From: Roseobacter denitrificans OCh 114
GTDB taxonomy: Bacteria; Pseudomonadota; Alphaproteobacteria; Rhodobacterales; Rhodobacteraceae
Length of the DNA stretch: 64,000 nt
Reading direction: 5' to 3'
Assembly: GCF_000014045.1 (NCBI RefSeq)
Contig: NC_008209.1
Span: 1,883,001-1,947,000 of the forward strand
Part shown: one piece after another, positions 1 to 8,614 of the stretch
Position numbering within the stretch: the first letter of the stretch is position 1
Layout of the letters: the number at the start of each line of letters is the position of its first letter
Made by a program: the position numbers and the translations under genes
The notes under the pieces: model-generated
What the model was told of the DNA's origin: nothing
The model's database searches: none
Seen by the model: only the letters and a program-made list of their open reading frames with translations

Positions 1-47
1 GCCACTTGACGCTCACATGGCGATCCAATACTACGTCAACCTGTTGA

Positions 48-121
48 GCGGGCGTTGTGTAGTGGTAAGACCTTAGCCTTCCAAGCTAATGACGCGGGTT
101 CGATTCCCGCCGCCCGCTCCA
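48..121 (+). tRNA. tRNA-Gly (anticodon TCC)
   Basis: This is a cloverleaf tRNA. The acceptor strand GCGGGCG at 48-54 pairs with CGCCCGC at 111-117. The anticodon loop is CTTCCAA, with TCC at 80-82, and the T-arm contains GGTTCGATTCC. The CCA end is genome-encoded at 119-121. The sequence is close to known bacterial glycine tRNAs that read GGA and GGG codons. Confidence 0.97.
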
Positions 122-367
122 GAATTTCAAATCCCACCAAAATCGTGACTGGCGGCGCAGATGGTCTGACGTGGGGCGATCCGGCAAGTGTTTGCGCATC
201 CATCTGCCGGGATGCAAAACCCACCGAAATCGCAGCGCTGTTTGATCCGGGAAATGCGATGCTTTCGCCGCGATTGGCTGCGTAAGTTTGTCTCCTGTAG
301 GCATCGACATCTTGACGCGGCAAGCTGCGCCAGCCATCACAGAAGGCGACACCACGAAGGACAGTTT

Positions 368-2179
368 ATGGCCCGGCCCACACCACCGGTTCCCGGCGCG
401 CCCGGGCAGACAGAAGAGCGCGAGAAATCCAAGAAACTTGGGTCTCTCAAGGCGTTGTTTCCGTTTTTGCGCCCCTATCGCCCCTTGCTGTTTGCGGCGC
501 TCTCCGCCCTTGTGGTCACGGCTGTTTTATCGCTGACCCTGCCGCTTGCCGTTCGGCGTGTGGTCGATAACTTTTACACCAAGGACGCGCAGACGCTTGA
601 TCTGTACTTCGCAGCGGCCTTGGGGATTGCCGGGCTGCTGGCCGTGGGCACGGGCCTGCGATACCTGCTTGTCACCCGGCTGGGTGAGCGCGTGGTGGCG
701 GACATCAGAAAGGCCGTCTTTGACCGTGTGATCGGGATGAGCCCGGCCTTTTATGAAAAGATCATGACCGGCGAAGTGCTGAGCCGGATCACCACGGACA
801 CCACCTTGATCCTCTCGGTGATCAGCTCATCGGTGTCCATCGCTCTGCGCAATTTGCTGATTTTCATCGGTGGGCTGGCGTTGATGCTGTTCACTTCCGC
901 GAAACTGACAGCGATGGTTTTGTTGATCGTGCCTGCGGTTGTGGTGCCGATCCTTGTGCTGGGGCGCAAACTGCGGGTGTTGAGTCGGGAAAACCAGGAT
1001 TGGATCGCGGCGTCGTCGGGCAATGCCTCCGAAGGGTTGAGCGCGGTGCAGACGGTTCAGGCCTTTACCCATGAGCGGGCCAGCCGGGCGAAGTTTTCCG
1101 AATTTACCGAACTGTCTTATGATGCGGCACGGCGGCGCGTGAACACCCGTGCCGTCATGACCGTTATCGTGATTTTCCTTGTGTTTTCAGGCATTGTCGG
1201 CGTGCTCTGGATCGGGGCGCGGGATGTGCGCGCGGGCGATATGACGCAGGGCGCGCTTGTGCAGTTTGTCATCTATGCGGTGATGGTTGCGGGCGGTGTT
1301 GCCGCGCTCTCTGAGATCTGGGGCGAGTTGCAGCGGGCATCAGGCGCGACGGAGCGCTTGGTTGAATTGCTGCAAACCGAAGACACGGTGGTTGATCCCA
1401 TCACCCCGCGGACCTTGCCGAGCCCGGTTGTCGGGCGGCTTGCCTTTGACGATGTCACATTTGCCTATCCCTCCCGACCGGATACCAAGGCGCTGGAAAA
1501 TGTGTCGCTGGCGATTGAACCGGGGGAAACGGTTGCTTTCGTGGGGCCGTCCGGGGCAGGCAAAACGACAATCATCCAGATGTTGCTGCGGTTTTACGAC
1601 CCCAGTTCCGGTCGCATATTGCTTGACGGGGTTGATCTGGCCGAGTTGCGCCGCGATGATTTCCGCAAATACATCGCCGTGGTACCGCAGGACCCGATAA
1701 TTTTCGCCGCCTCGGCGCGCGAGAACATCAGGTTCGGGCGCCCCGATGCGAGTGACGCCGAAATCGAAGCGGCGGCACAGGCGGCGGCGGCGCATGATTT
1801 CATCGCAGCGCTGCCGGACGGGTACGATTCATACCTTGGCGAGCGGGGCGTGATGCTGTCGGGCGGCCAAAAGCAGCGCATTGCCATTGCGCGGGCCATT
1901 CTGCGCGATGCGCCGGTCCTGCTGCTGGATGAGGCGACGAGTGCGCTGGATGCCGAAAGCGAACGCGCGGTGCAATCTGCGGTGGACACCTTGAGCCAGG
2001 GACGCACCACGCTGATCGTGGCGCACAGGCTTGCGACGGTAAAAAAGGCCGATCGTATCGTCGTGCTGGATCAGGGGCGTGTGGTTGCCACCGGGCCGCA
2101 TGATCAGCTTGTCTCTGAAGGAGGCCTCTATGCCCGTCTGGCCAAGCTGCAGTTCACCGAAGGGATCGCCGCCGAATAA
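368..2179 (+). CDS. MsbA-like ABC exporter, fused membrane and ATPase domains
   Basis: This 603-residue half-transporter should work as a homodimer in the inner membrane and export lipids or hydrophobic compounds using ATP. The N-terminal half (about residues 40-330) holds the six-helix type-I exporter domain. The C-terminal half is the ATPase: Walker A at 393-400 (GPSGAGKT), the signature LSGGQ at 497-501, Walker B ending in Asp521-Glu522, and the switch histidine at 553. I chose ATG 368 because AGGA lies a few bases upstream and the protein then begins MARPTPP; the frame stays open further upstream but adds an unlike, Arg/His-rich stretch. It stands alone, with no partner half-transporter. 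The substrate cannot be read from the sequence. Confidence 0.9.
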   Translation: MARPTPPVPGAPGQTEEREKSKKLGSLKALFPFLRPYRPLLFAALSALVVTAVLSLTLPLAVRRVVDNFYTKDAQTLDLYFAAALGIAGLLAVGTGLRYLLVTRLGERVVADIRKAVFDRVIGMSPAFYEKIMTGEVLSRITTDTTLILSVISSSVSIALRNLLIFIGGLALMLFTSAKLTAMVLLIVPAVVVPILVLGRKLRVLSRENQDWIAASSGNASEGLSAVQTVQAFTHERASRAKFSEFTELSYDAARRRVNTRAVMTVIVIFLVFSGIVGVLWIGARDVRAGDMTQGALVQFVIYAVMVAGGVAALSEIWGELQRASGATERLVELLQTEDTVVDPITPRTLPSPVVGRLAFDDVTFAYPSRPDTKALENVSLAIEPGETVAFVGPSGAGKTTIIQMLLRFYDPSSGRILLDGVDLAELRRDDFRKYIAVVPQDPIIFAASARENIRFGRPDASDAEIEAAAQAAAAHDFIAALPDGYDSYLGERGVMLSGGQKQRIAIARAILRDAPVLLLDEATSALDAESERAVQSAVDTLSQGRTTLIVAHRLATVKKADRIVVLDQGRVVATGPHDQLVSEGGLYARLAKLQFTEGIAAE

Positions 2180-2204
2180 GGCGGCGCGTGACCTTACGTT
2201 TTTT
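2167..2204 (+). terminator. Possible terminator of the ABC exporter gene
   Basis: CGCCGCC (2167-2173) pairs with GGCGGCG (2180-2186), and the loop contains the stop codon. A run of six T follows about 12 bases later. The gap between stem and T run makes this a weak candidate. Confidence 0.3.
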
Positions 2205-2293
2205 CCAGATCGCTTGCGCTGTGGTGCAGTTGCGCCCAAACTGTTTTTGCATCGTAGCACGACGCAGCATGACATGTTTTGGGAGGAACACGC

Positions 2294-4177
2294 ATGGGTT
2301 TTGCCGGTTTTGAGGATCGCGACGCGATTGAAGCCGAAATGGCATGGGCGGAGCGGCGCCTGCCTGTCACGCTTTATCAGGCGATGAGCGAAACGGCGGC
2401 AAAGCATCCCGATCGCAACGCCGTCAGCTACCAGATATTTTCCGGACCCAACGACAAGGCGGAGACGCTGACGTGGTCCGTGCTCAAGGATCAGGTGACG
2501 CAGACGGCAAACCTCTTCCGCGCGCTGGGTGTGGGTGAGACGGATGTGGTGGCCTATATTTTGCCCAACGCGAATGAGACCGTTCTTGCCCTTCTTGGCG
2601 GCGCGGTGGCTGGTATTGCGAACCCCATCAATCCTTTGCTGGATGCCGAACAGATCGGATCGATCCTGCGTGAAACCAAGGCCAAGGTCGTGGTTACGCT
2701 GCGGCCCTTTCCCAAGACGGATGTTGCCGATAAGGCCGCGCAGGCGGTTGCCCTGGCCCCCAATGTGCAAACCGTGCTCGAAGTCGATCTGCTGCGCTAT
2801 CTCACGCCGCCGAAATCCTGGATCGTTCCGCTGATCCGCCCCAAGCGCGCGGTGCAGAATCAGGCGCAATACCTGAATTTTTCGGCGGAAATTGCGAAAC
2901 AACCCAAGACCCTCAGTTTTGCCGACAGCACTGAGGATCGCGTGGCCTGCTATTTTCATACCGGTGGTACGACCGGCATGCCCAAGGTGGCGCAGCATCT
3001 TTACTCCGGTCTGATCTACAACGGCTGGGTCGGGACTAAGCTGCTCTTTACCGAGCAGGACAACATCATGTGTCCCTTGCCGCTGTTTCATGTTTTCGCC
3101 TGTCACGTGATCCTGATGGCGGCGGTCGTATCCGGCGCGCATGTGGTGTTTCCGACCCCGCAGGGCTATCGCGGTGAGGGGGTGATGGACAATTTCTGGA
3201 AGCTGGTGGAACGCTGGAAGATCAGTTTCATCATCACGGTGCCGACGGCAATTTCGGCCAAGATGCAGCGCCCGATTGATGCGGATGTGAGCAGCGTGAA
3301 GATCGCGTTCTCAGGCTCGGCCCCTCTGCCGCTTGAGCTTTTCAGGCGCTTCGAAGAGGCCACGGGCGTGAAGCTGGTGGAGGGTTATGGGCTGACGGAG
3401 GCCACCTGCCTTGTGTCCTGCAACCCGGTGGATGGCGAAAAGAAAGTGGGCAGCATCGGCATCCCGTTTCCCTATTGCAGCGTCAAAATCCTCAAGACCA
3501 CCGAAGAGGGCCATGTGGAGGCCGGGGTCGATGAAGTCGGTGAGATTTGCGTCTCAAACCCCGGTGTGTTCGTCGGCAGCACCTATACGGAGGCCGAAAA
3601 GAACAATGATCTGTTTCATGGCGATCACCTGCGCACCGGCGATCTGGGGCGGGTGGACGGCGATGGCTATCTGTGGATCACCGGGCGGGCCAAGGATCTG
3701 ATCATCCGGGGCGGTCACAACATTGACCCTGCCGAGATTGAAGAGGCGCTGCTGCACCACGAGGCGGTCGCTTTTGCCGGGGCCATTGGGCAGCCGGATG
3801 CCCATGCGGGTGAAGTGCCCTGTGCCTTTGTCGAACTGGTCGAGGGGGCAGAGGTCAGCGAGGGCGAACTGCTGGAATTCTGCAAATCACACGTGCTGGA
3901 GCGCGCCGCACAGCCCAAGCATATGACGATCCTGCCGGAGTTGCCGAAAACGGCTGTGGGCAAGATTTTCAAACCGGATCTGCGCAAACATGCGGTGATG
4001 CGCATCTATAACGGCGCACTTGAAGAGGCGGGCGTCTCAGCGCGCGTGGTCACGGTGGTAGATGACAAGAAGCGCGGTCTGGTGGCGCAGGTGGCGGCAC
4101 ATGGGGCGGGCGAAGATGAGGTCGCGGCAGTGCTGGGCCAGTTTATCCGCCCGTGGGAATTCAGCACCACAGCCTGA
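2294..4177 (+). CDS. Acyl-CoA synthetase (AMP-forming, FadD-like)
   Basis: This 627-residue protein belongs to the ANL adenylate-forming family. It would activate a carboxylic acid to its CoA thioester through an acyl-AMP intermediate in the cytoplasm. The phosphate-binding motif TGGTTG is at residues 223-228, the YGLTEAT motif lies near the middle, and the C-terminal lid carries TGRAKDLIIRGG and a PKTAVGKI-type lysine near the end. ATG 2294 is preceded by GGGAGGA at 2281, a strong ribosome binding site. The extra C-terminal tail after the lysine is longer than in typical FadD. Chain-length preference cannot be inferred. It follows the exporter on the same strand after 114 bases. Confidence 0.9.
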   Translation: MGFAGFEDRDAIEAEMAWAERRLPVTLYQAMSETAAKHPDRNAVSYQIFSGPNDKAETLTWSVLKDQVTQTANLFRALGVGETDVVAYILPNANETVLALLGGAVAGIANPINPLLDAEQIGSILRETKAKVVVTLRPFPKTDVADKAAQAVALAPNVQTVLEVDLLRYLTPPKSWIVPLIRPKRAVQNQAQYLNFSAEIAKQPKTLSFADSTEDRVACYFHTGGTTGMPKVAQHLYSGLIYNGWVGTKLLFTEQDNIMCPLPLFHVFACHVILMAAVVSGAHVVFPTPQGYRGEGVMDNFWKLVERWKISFIITVPTAISAKMQRPIDADVSSVKIAFSGSAPLPLELFRRFEEATGVKLVEGYGLTEATCLVSCNPVDGEKKVGSIGIPFPYCSVKILKTTEEGHVEAGVDEVGEICVSNPGVFVGSTYTEAEKNNDLFHGDHLRTGDLGRVDGDGYLWITGRAKDLIIRGGHNIDPAEIEEALLHHEAVAFAGAIGQPDAHAGEVPCAFVELVEGAEVSEGELLEFCKSHVLERAAQPKHMTILPELPKTAVGKIFKPDLRKHAVMRIYNGALEEAGVSARVVTVVDDKKRGLVAQVAAHGAGEDEVAAVLGQFIRPWEFSTTA

Positions 4178-4221
4178 GGCGCGTTCTGGCAAACGGGTGG
4201 GGCAAACGTGCGAGGCTGCGG

Positions 4222-5058
4222 TTACGTCAGAAAGACCGGCGCCTGCATTGTGGCAGCGATGGGCGCCCCCAGACGCGACAGGATCGTCGGCGCCAGTTGC
4301 AACTGGTCAATCACAGTATCCGGATCGGGGCCATCGGCCTGCCCGAAGTAATAGAGCGCGGTTTCCTGTTGCAGCGGGTCGCGCCCGCCGTGATGCCCGC
4401 GCGCGTCCTGCCCGTGATCCGCGGTAACGATCACCTCATAGCCCGCCGCGCGCCATTTGATGATATAGGGCGCGAGCATCTCGTCCATCTTGGCGCAGGC
4501 GTCGTCCATCTCCTGACAGTCGTGGAAAAACCGGTGCCCCATGCTGTCGAGCGTGCAGCTGTGGTAGATCCCGTAGTTCAGATCGAACCGCGTGCACAGC
4601 CGGGTCAGCGTGGCAAACAGATCGGCATCCGACGGGGTCATCTGGTTGGCCAGCCCATAGCCTTCCATCGTATGAAATCGGCCATGGTTGATACTGCTGC
4701 TTTGCGGCTCGTCATATTCGATATCGCGGACCGGATCGAAAGGCGCGCGGTTGAAAAACTCTGACCAGAAGGAATGGGCGACAGCGCCGGTGACGCCGCC
4801 CGCTGCGCGCACCTGAGAAAACAGATCCGCCTGTTTGAGCCGGAAAACCGCGTGGTTGCCGGTGCATTCGTGCACGGCCGGGGAAACGCCTGTGTGAAGG
4901 GAGGCATAGCAGGGGGCCGAGATGGAAGGCAGCACCGAACGGTGTTTCCAGACGCGCGCAGCACCGCTGTCTACCCAGCCCTCAAGATTGCCAAAGAGCC
5001 TGCGGAAATTCCGATAGGGCACCCCGTCGATGATGATCAGAAGCAATTTGGCGTCCAT
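4222..5058 (-). CDS. Alkaline phosphatase-superfamily phosphodiesterase/nucleotide pyrophosphatase
   Basis: This 278-residue protein resembles type I phosphodiesterase/nucleotide pyrophosphatase enzymes. The first metal-binding aspartate is Asp11 in IIIDG. Ser47 (SISAP) sits where the nucleophilic Thr/Ser of the family lies. A late TADHGQDARGHHGG segment supplies the second metal site. There is no signal peptide, so it is probably cytoplasmic. It is the last gene of a minus-strand set led by a peptide-type ABC importer, 143 bases after the ATPase gene, so it may process an imported phosphorylated compound. That link is inference from position only. Confidence 0.8.
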   Translation of the reverse strand: MDAKLLLIIIDGVPYRNFRRLFGNLEGWVDSGAARVWKHRSVLPSISAPCYASLHTGVSPAVHECTGNHAVFRLKQADLFSQVRAAGGVTGAVAHSFWSEFFNRAPFDPVRDIEYDEPQSSSINHGRFHTMEGYGLANQMTPSDADLFATLTRLCTRFDLNYGIYHSCTLDSMGHRFFHDCQEMDDACAKMDEMLAPYIIKWRAAGYEVIVTADHGQDARGHHGGRDPLQQETALYYFGQADGPDPDTVIDQLQLAPTILSRLGAPIAATMQAPVFLT

Positions 5059-5201
5059 GTCAAACCCTCAGCCTGTCGCTGCCGCATCTGAGGCCATTTG
5101 AGGGCGCAAGGCAACGCTAAAAGGGACAGGGCCAGACAGACGGCGTGGGCCTTGTCTTTCGCGATGGCTGCGCAGACCCGGACATCTGCCGTGACGCGCG
5201 A

Positions 5202-6839
5202 TCAGTTGCCCGCGCTTTCCATTTTCCGGTTGGCGATCACTTCTTCGAGCCACCCGAGACGCATTTCGGGCACGGAACTCAACAGCAGGTCCGTGTAGTC
5301 GTCAAATGGAGGGCTGAGCACCTGCGATTTGGGTCCATAGCGCACGACCGCGCCTTGATACATGACCGCGATGCTGTCTGAAATGGCGCGCACCGTTGCC
5401 AGATCATGGGTGATGAACAGATAGGCCACGTCTTCGGCTTTTTGCAGGTTCAGCAGCAGCTTGAGAATCCCGTCCGCGACCAGCGGGTCGAGCGCTGATG
5501 TGACCTCATCACAGATGATCAGTTTGGGTTTGGCGGCCAGTGCACGGGCGATGCAGACACGCTGCTTTTGTCCGCCCGAAAGTTCCGCCGGATAGCGGTC
5601 CTGAAACCCGCTGCCAAGCTCGATTTCGTCCAGCAGTTCCTGAATGCGTTTCTGTTTCTCCGCACCCTTGAGGCCGAAGTAAAATTCGAGGGGCCGCCCG
5701 ATGATCGTGCCGACGGTCTGGCGCGGGTTCATCGCGGTGTCGGCCATCTGATATATCATCTGCAACTCGCGCAGGTCTTCCAGTGGCCGGGTGGGCAGGT
5801 CAGGTGTCAGTACGCGCCCGTCAAAGGTGATCTGACCCGCACTGGGCGGCAAAAGCCCGGTGATCACCCGCGCCAGCGTCGATTTTCCGGACCCGGATTC
5901 GCCCACGACCGCGAGCGTCTGACCGGGATGCAGATCAACGTTGATGTTTTTCAGAACGTCGAATTTGGTGCCGGGGTAGCGCGCGGTTACGCCTTCGATC
6001 TTCAACACAGGCTCGGCGGTGGGTTGCTTTTCCTCGTGATTGATGGAGCGCACGGAGACCAGTGCCTGCGTGTATTCTTCCTGCGGGTTGTTGATGATCT
6101 GATCGACCGTGCCGAATTCGACCATTTCGCCCATGCGCAGCACCATGATGTGGTCCGACACCTGTGCGACCACGGCAAGGTCGTGGGTGATATAGAGCGC
6201 GGCGACACCGGTGTCCCGGATCGCGTCCTTGATCGCGGCCAGCACATCAATCTGTGTCGTCACATCCAGCGCGGTTGTGGGTTCGTCAAAGACCACGAGG
6301 TCCGGTTCAGGGCAGAGCGCAAGGGCGGTCATGCAGCGCTGCAATTGCCCGCCGGAGACCTGATGCGGATAGCGCTGGCCGATGTTTTCCGGATCGGGCA
6401 GGCCGAGTTTGGCAAAGAGCGCGACCGCGCGTTCCTCGGCCTCCTTGCGGGCGAATTTGCCTTGCAGGATGGCGGCTTCGGTGACCTGTTCCAGTATCTT
6501 CTTGGCCGGGTTGAAAGAGGCGGCAGCGGATTGGCTGACGTATGTGACCTCGGCCCCGCGCAGCCGGCGGATGTCACGGATGCCGGATTGCAGGATGTCG
6601 CGCCCGTTGACCTCAACCGAGCCGCCCGTCAGTTCCACACCGCCGCGCCCATATGCCATGGAGGCAAGACCAATGGTGGATTTGCCCGCACCGGATTCCC
6701 CGATCAGACCCAGTACCTTGCCGGGGGCCAGATCGAAATCGACACCATGCACGATTTCGATGTCGCGCGCTTTTTCGCCCGGCGGGAAGATCGTCGCGCC
6801 GATTTTCAGGCCACGGACTTTGAGAAGGGGTTCGCTCAT
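5202..6839 (-). CDS. Dipeptide/oligopeptide ABC transporter, fused ATP-binding protein (DppDF type)
   Basis: This 545-residue protein carries two complete ATPase domains in one chain. The first has Walker A GESGAGKST near residues 47-55 and the signature VSGGQLQR. The second has GESGSGKST and LSGGQKQR. Each has a Walker B with a DE pair and a switch histidine (ITHDLA). A fusion removes the need for separate DppD and DppF subunits. ATG 6839 overlaps the upstream permease gene by four bases, which fixes the start; longer readings run into the permease frame. It powers the importer formed with the two permeases and the binding protein upstream. Confidence 0.92.
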   Translation of the reverse strand: MSEPLLKVRGLKIGATIFPPGEKARDIEIVHGVDFDLAPGKVLGLIGESGAGKSTIGLASMAYGRGGVELTGGSVEVNGRDILQSGIRDIRRLRGAEVTYVSQSAAASFNPAKKILEQVTEAAILQGKFARKEAEERAVALFAKLGLPDPENIGQRYPHQVSGGQLQRCMTALALCPEPDLVVFDEPTTALDVTTQIDVLAAIKDAIRDTGVAALYITHDLAVVAQVSDHIMVLRMGEMVEFGTVDQIINNPQEEYTQALVSVRSINHEEKQPTAEPVLKIEGVTARYPGTKFDVLKNINVDLHPGQTLAVVGESGSGKSTLARVITGLLPPSAGQITFDGRVLTPDLPTRPLEDLRELQMIYQMADTAMNPRQTVGTIIGRPLEFYFGLKGAEKQKRIQELLDEIELGSGFQDRYPAELSGGQKQRVCIARALAAKPKLIICDEVTSALDPLVADGILKLLLNLQKAEDVAYLFITHDLATVRAISDSIAVMYQGAVVRYGPKSQVLSPPFDDYTDLLLSSVPEMRLGWLEEVIANRKMESAGN

Positions 6840-7648
6840 CCCCGGCCCCCTTTCAGGCTCGTGGTGCGGTTCAGCACCCAATCGGCCACGAGGTTGATCG
6901 AAATGCACAACACGGCGATAGCATAGGCCGGATAAAGGGCCGCCGCGATGCCGTAGTTGATGCCTTCCTTGTTCTCTTTCACGATGCCGCCCCAATCCGC
7001 CTGCGGAGGCTGCACGCCAAGGCCGAGGAACGACAGGGTGGACACGAAGAGCACCGCAAAGATGAACCGCAGGCCCATTTCGGCCACCAGCGGCGACAGC
7101 GCATTGGGCAGGATTTCGCGAAATATGATCCAACCGGTTTTTTCACCGCGCAGGCGCGCCGCTTCGACGTAATCCATGACCGTGATGTCCACGGCGACGG
7201 CACGCGCCAGCCGATAGACCCGCGTGGAATCCAGCAGGCCCATCAGAACGATGAGGATGGTGATCGTCGTGGGCATGACAGACAGAACCACAAGCGCGAA
7301 GATCAGCGAGGGGATCGACATGATGAGGTCAACAGAACGGCTGATCGCCTGATCGACCCAGCCGCCGGAAACAGCGGCAAAGAAGCCCAGCACGGAGCCT
7401 GTGATGAAGCTGAGCGCCGTGGCGGCGGTGGCGATAAAGATCGTTGTTTGCCCGCCATAGATCATACGCGAGAGCAGATCGCGCCCGATGTTATCGGTGC
7501 CGAGCATGAATTGATCTGAGGGCGGCTCCCAGACATCGCCGACGACTTCGGCCATGCCATAGGGCGCAATCAGGGGCGCAAAGATCGCCATGAGGAAAAA
7601 CAGGGAAGTGAAAAACAGGCCGACAAGGGCCGCAATGGGTATTCTCAT
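6836..7648 (-). CDS. ABC transporter permease, DppC type
   Basis: This 270-residue inner-membrane protein has an N-terminal helix, then the binding-protein-dependent transport domain. The cytoplasmic EAA-like loop is seen as YVEAARLRGEKTGWIIFREILPN in the middle third. It starts by a four-base ATGA overlap with the preceding permease gene and overlaps the ATPase gene in the same way, which indicates translational coupling. Confidence 0.92.
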   Translation of the reverse strand: MRIPIAALVGLFFTSLFFLMAIFAPLIAPYGMAEVVGDVWEPPSDQFMLGTDNIGRDLLSRMIYGGQTTIFIATAATALSFITGSVLGFFAAVSGGWVDQAISRSVDLIMSIPSLIFALVVLSVMPTTITILIVLMGLLDSTRVYRLARAVAVDITVMDYVEAARLRGEKTGWIIFREILPNALSPLVAEMGLRFIFAVLFVSTLSFLGLGVQPPQADWGGIVKENKEGINYGIAAALYPAYAIAVLCISINLVADWVLNRTTSLKGGRG

Positions 7649-8601
7649 TTCGGATGCCTCAGCCTTGGGTTTGCAAGGATCGACACGATGTCCGCGACGA
7701 GGTTCAGACCGATGTAGACGGCGGCAAAGATCAGCCCGCAGGCCTGCACCACGGGGATGTCCCGTTTGGCCACGTGATCCACAAGGTATTGGCCCATGCC
7801 GGGGTAGGCAAAGACGACCTCGACCACCACGACGCCCACGACGAGGTAGGCGAGGTTGATCATGACCACATTCACGATCGGCGCGATGGCGTTGGGGAAG
7901 GCATGTGTGGCGATGATTTTCAACATCGGCATGCCCTTGAGTTCGGCGGTTTCGATATAGGCCGATTGCATCACGTTGAGGATCGCGGCGCGTGTCATGC
8001 GCATCATATGCGCCAGCACTACCAGCGTCAGCACCATGACCGGAATCGCAATGGCGTTGAGCTTTTGACCAAGGCTCATGCTGTCGTTGATGATGGCGAC
8101 GGAGGAGAACCAGCCGAACTGGATGGATATCCAGTAGATCAGGATGTAGCCGATCATGAATTCCGGGATGGAGATCGTGGTCAGCGTCACCCCGGAGATC
8201 AGTTTATCAGGCCAGCGGTCCTTGTAGCGCACCGCCAGAAGGCCGAGAAAAATCGCCAGCGGCACCGAGATGGCGGCGGCCCAGAAGGCGAGGAAAAGCG
8301 TATTTGACAGGCGTGAGCCGAGGCTTTCGGCGATGTCGCGGCCATTGGTCAGGGCGGTGCCCAGATCGCCCTGCATCACGCCGCCCAGCCATGCAAAATA
8401 GCGGGTCAGCGCCGGTTCGTTAAGGCCCAGTTCACGGCGCAGGTTTTCTAGCGCCTCGGGCGTGGCTGATTGGCCAAGGATCTGCTGTGCCACATCGCCG
8501 GGCAGGATCGAGGTTCCCGCAAAGATCAGCACAGAGGCGGCGAAGAGCAAAAGGATACCCAGCGCAACGCGCTGGGTTACCAGTTTCACAATGGGATGCA
8601 T
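7645..8601 (-). CDS. ABC transporter permease, DppB type
   Basis: This 318-residue inner-membrane protein has a first helix with the typical RVALGILLLFAASVLIF start, a large periplasmic loop mentioning LPGDVA, and then five further helices. The coupling loop is seen as IETAELKGMPMLKIIATHAFPN. It lies 13 bases after the binding-protein gene and overlaps the DppC-type gene by four bases, so the two permeases should form the membrane channel together. Confidence 0.92.
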   Translation of the reverse strand: MHPIVKLVTQRVALGILLLFAASVLIFAGTSILPGDVAQQILGQSATPEALENLRRELGLNEPALTRYFAWLGGVMQGDLGTALTNGRDIAESLGSRLSNTLFLAFWAAAISVPLAIFLGLLAVRYKDRWPDKLISGVTLTTISIPEFMIGYILIYWISIQFGWFSSVAIINDSMSLGQKLNAIAIPVMVLTLVVLAHMMRMTRAAILNVMQSAYIETAELKGMPMLKIIATHAFPNAIAPIVNVVMINLAYLVVGVVVVEVVFAYPGMGQYLVDHVAKRDIPVVQACGLIFAAVYIGLNLVADIVSILANPRLRHPK

Positions 8602-8614
8602 CTGACCGACCGCC

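Noticed and set aside
188..367. 60-codon extension of the ABC exporter gene
   Set aside because: The extra residues are unlike family members, and a ribosome site sits before ATG 368.
1829..3142. 437-residue minus-strand open frame opposite the ABC exporter and acyl-CoA synthetase
   Set aside because: It lacks family likeness and crosses two well-supported genes; long antisense frames are common in GC-rich DNA.
5568..6926. 452-residue plus-strand open frame opposite the fused ATPase gene
   Set aside because: His/Arg-rich shadow of a clear ABC ATPase gene with all motifs on the other strand.
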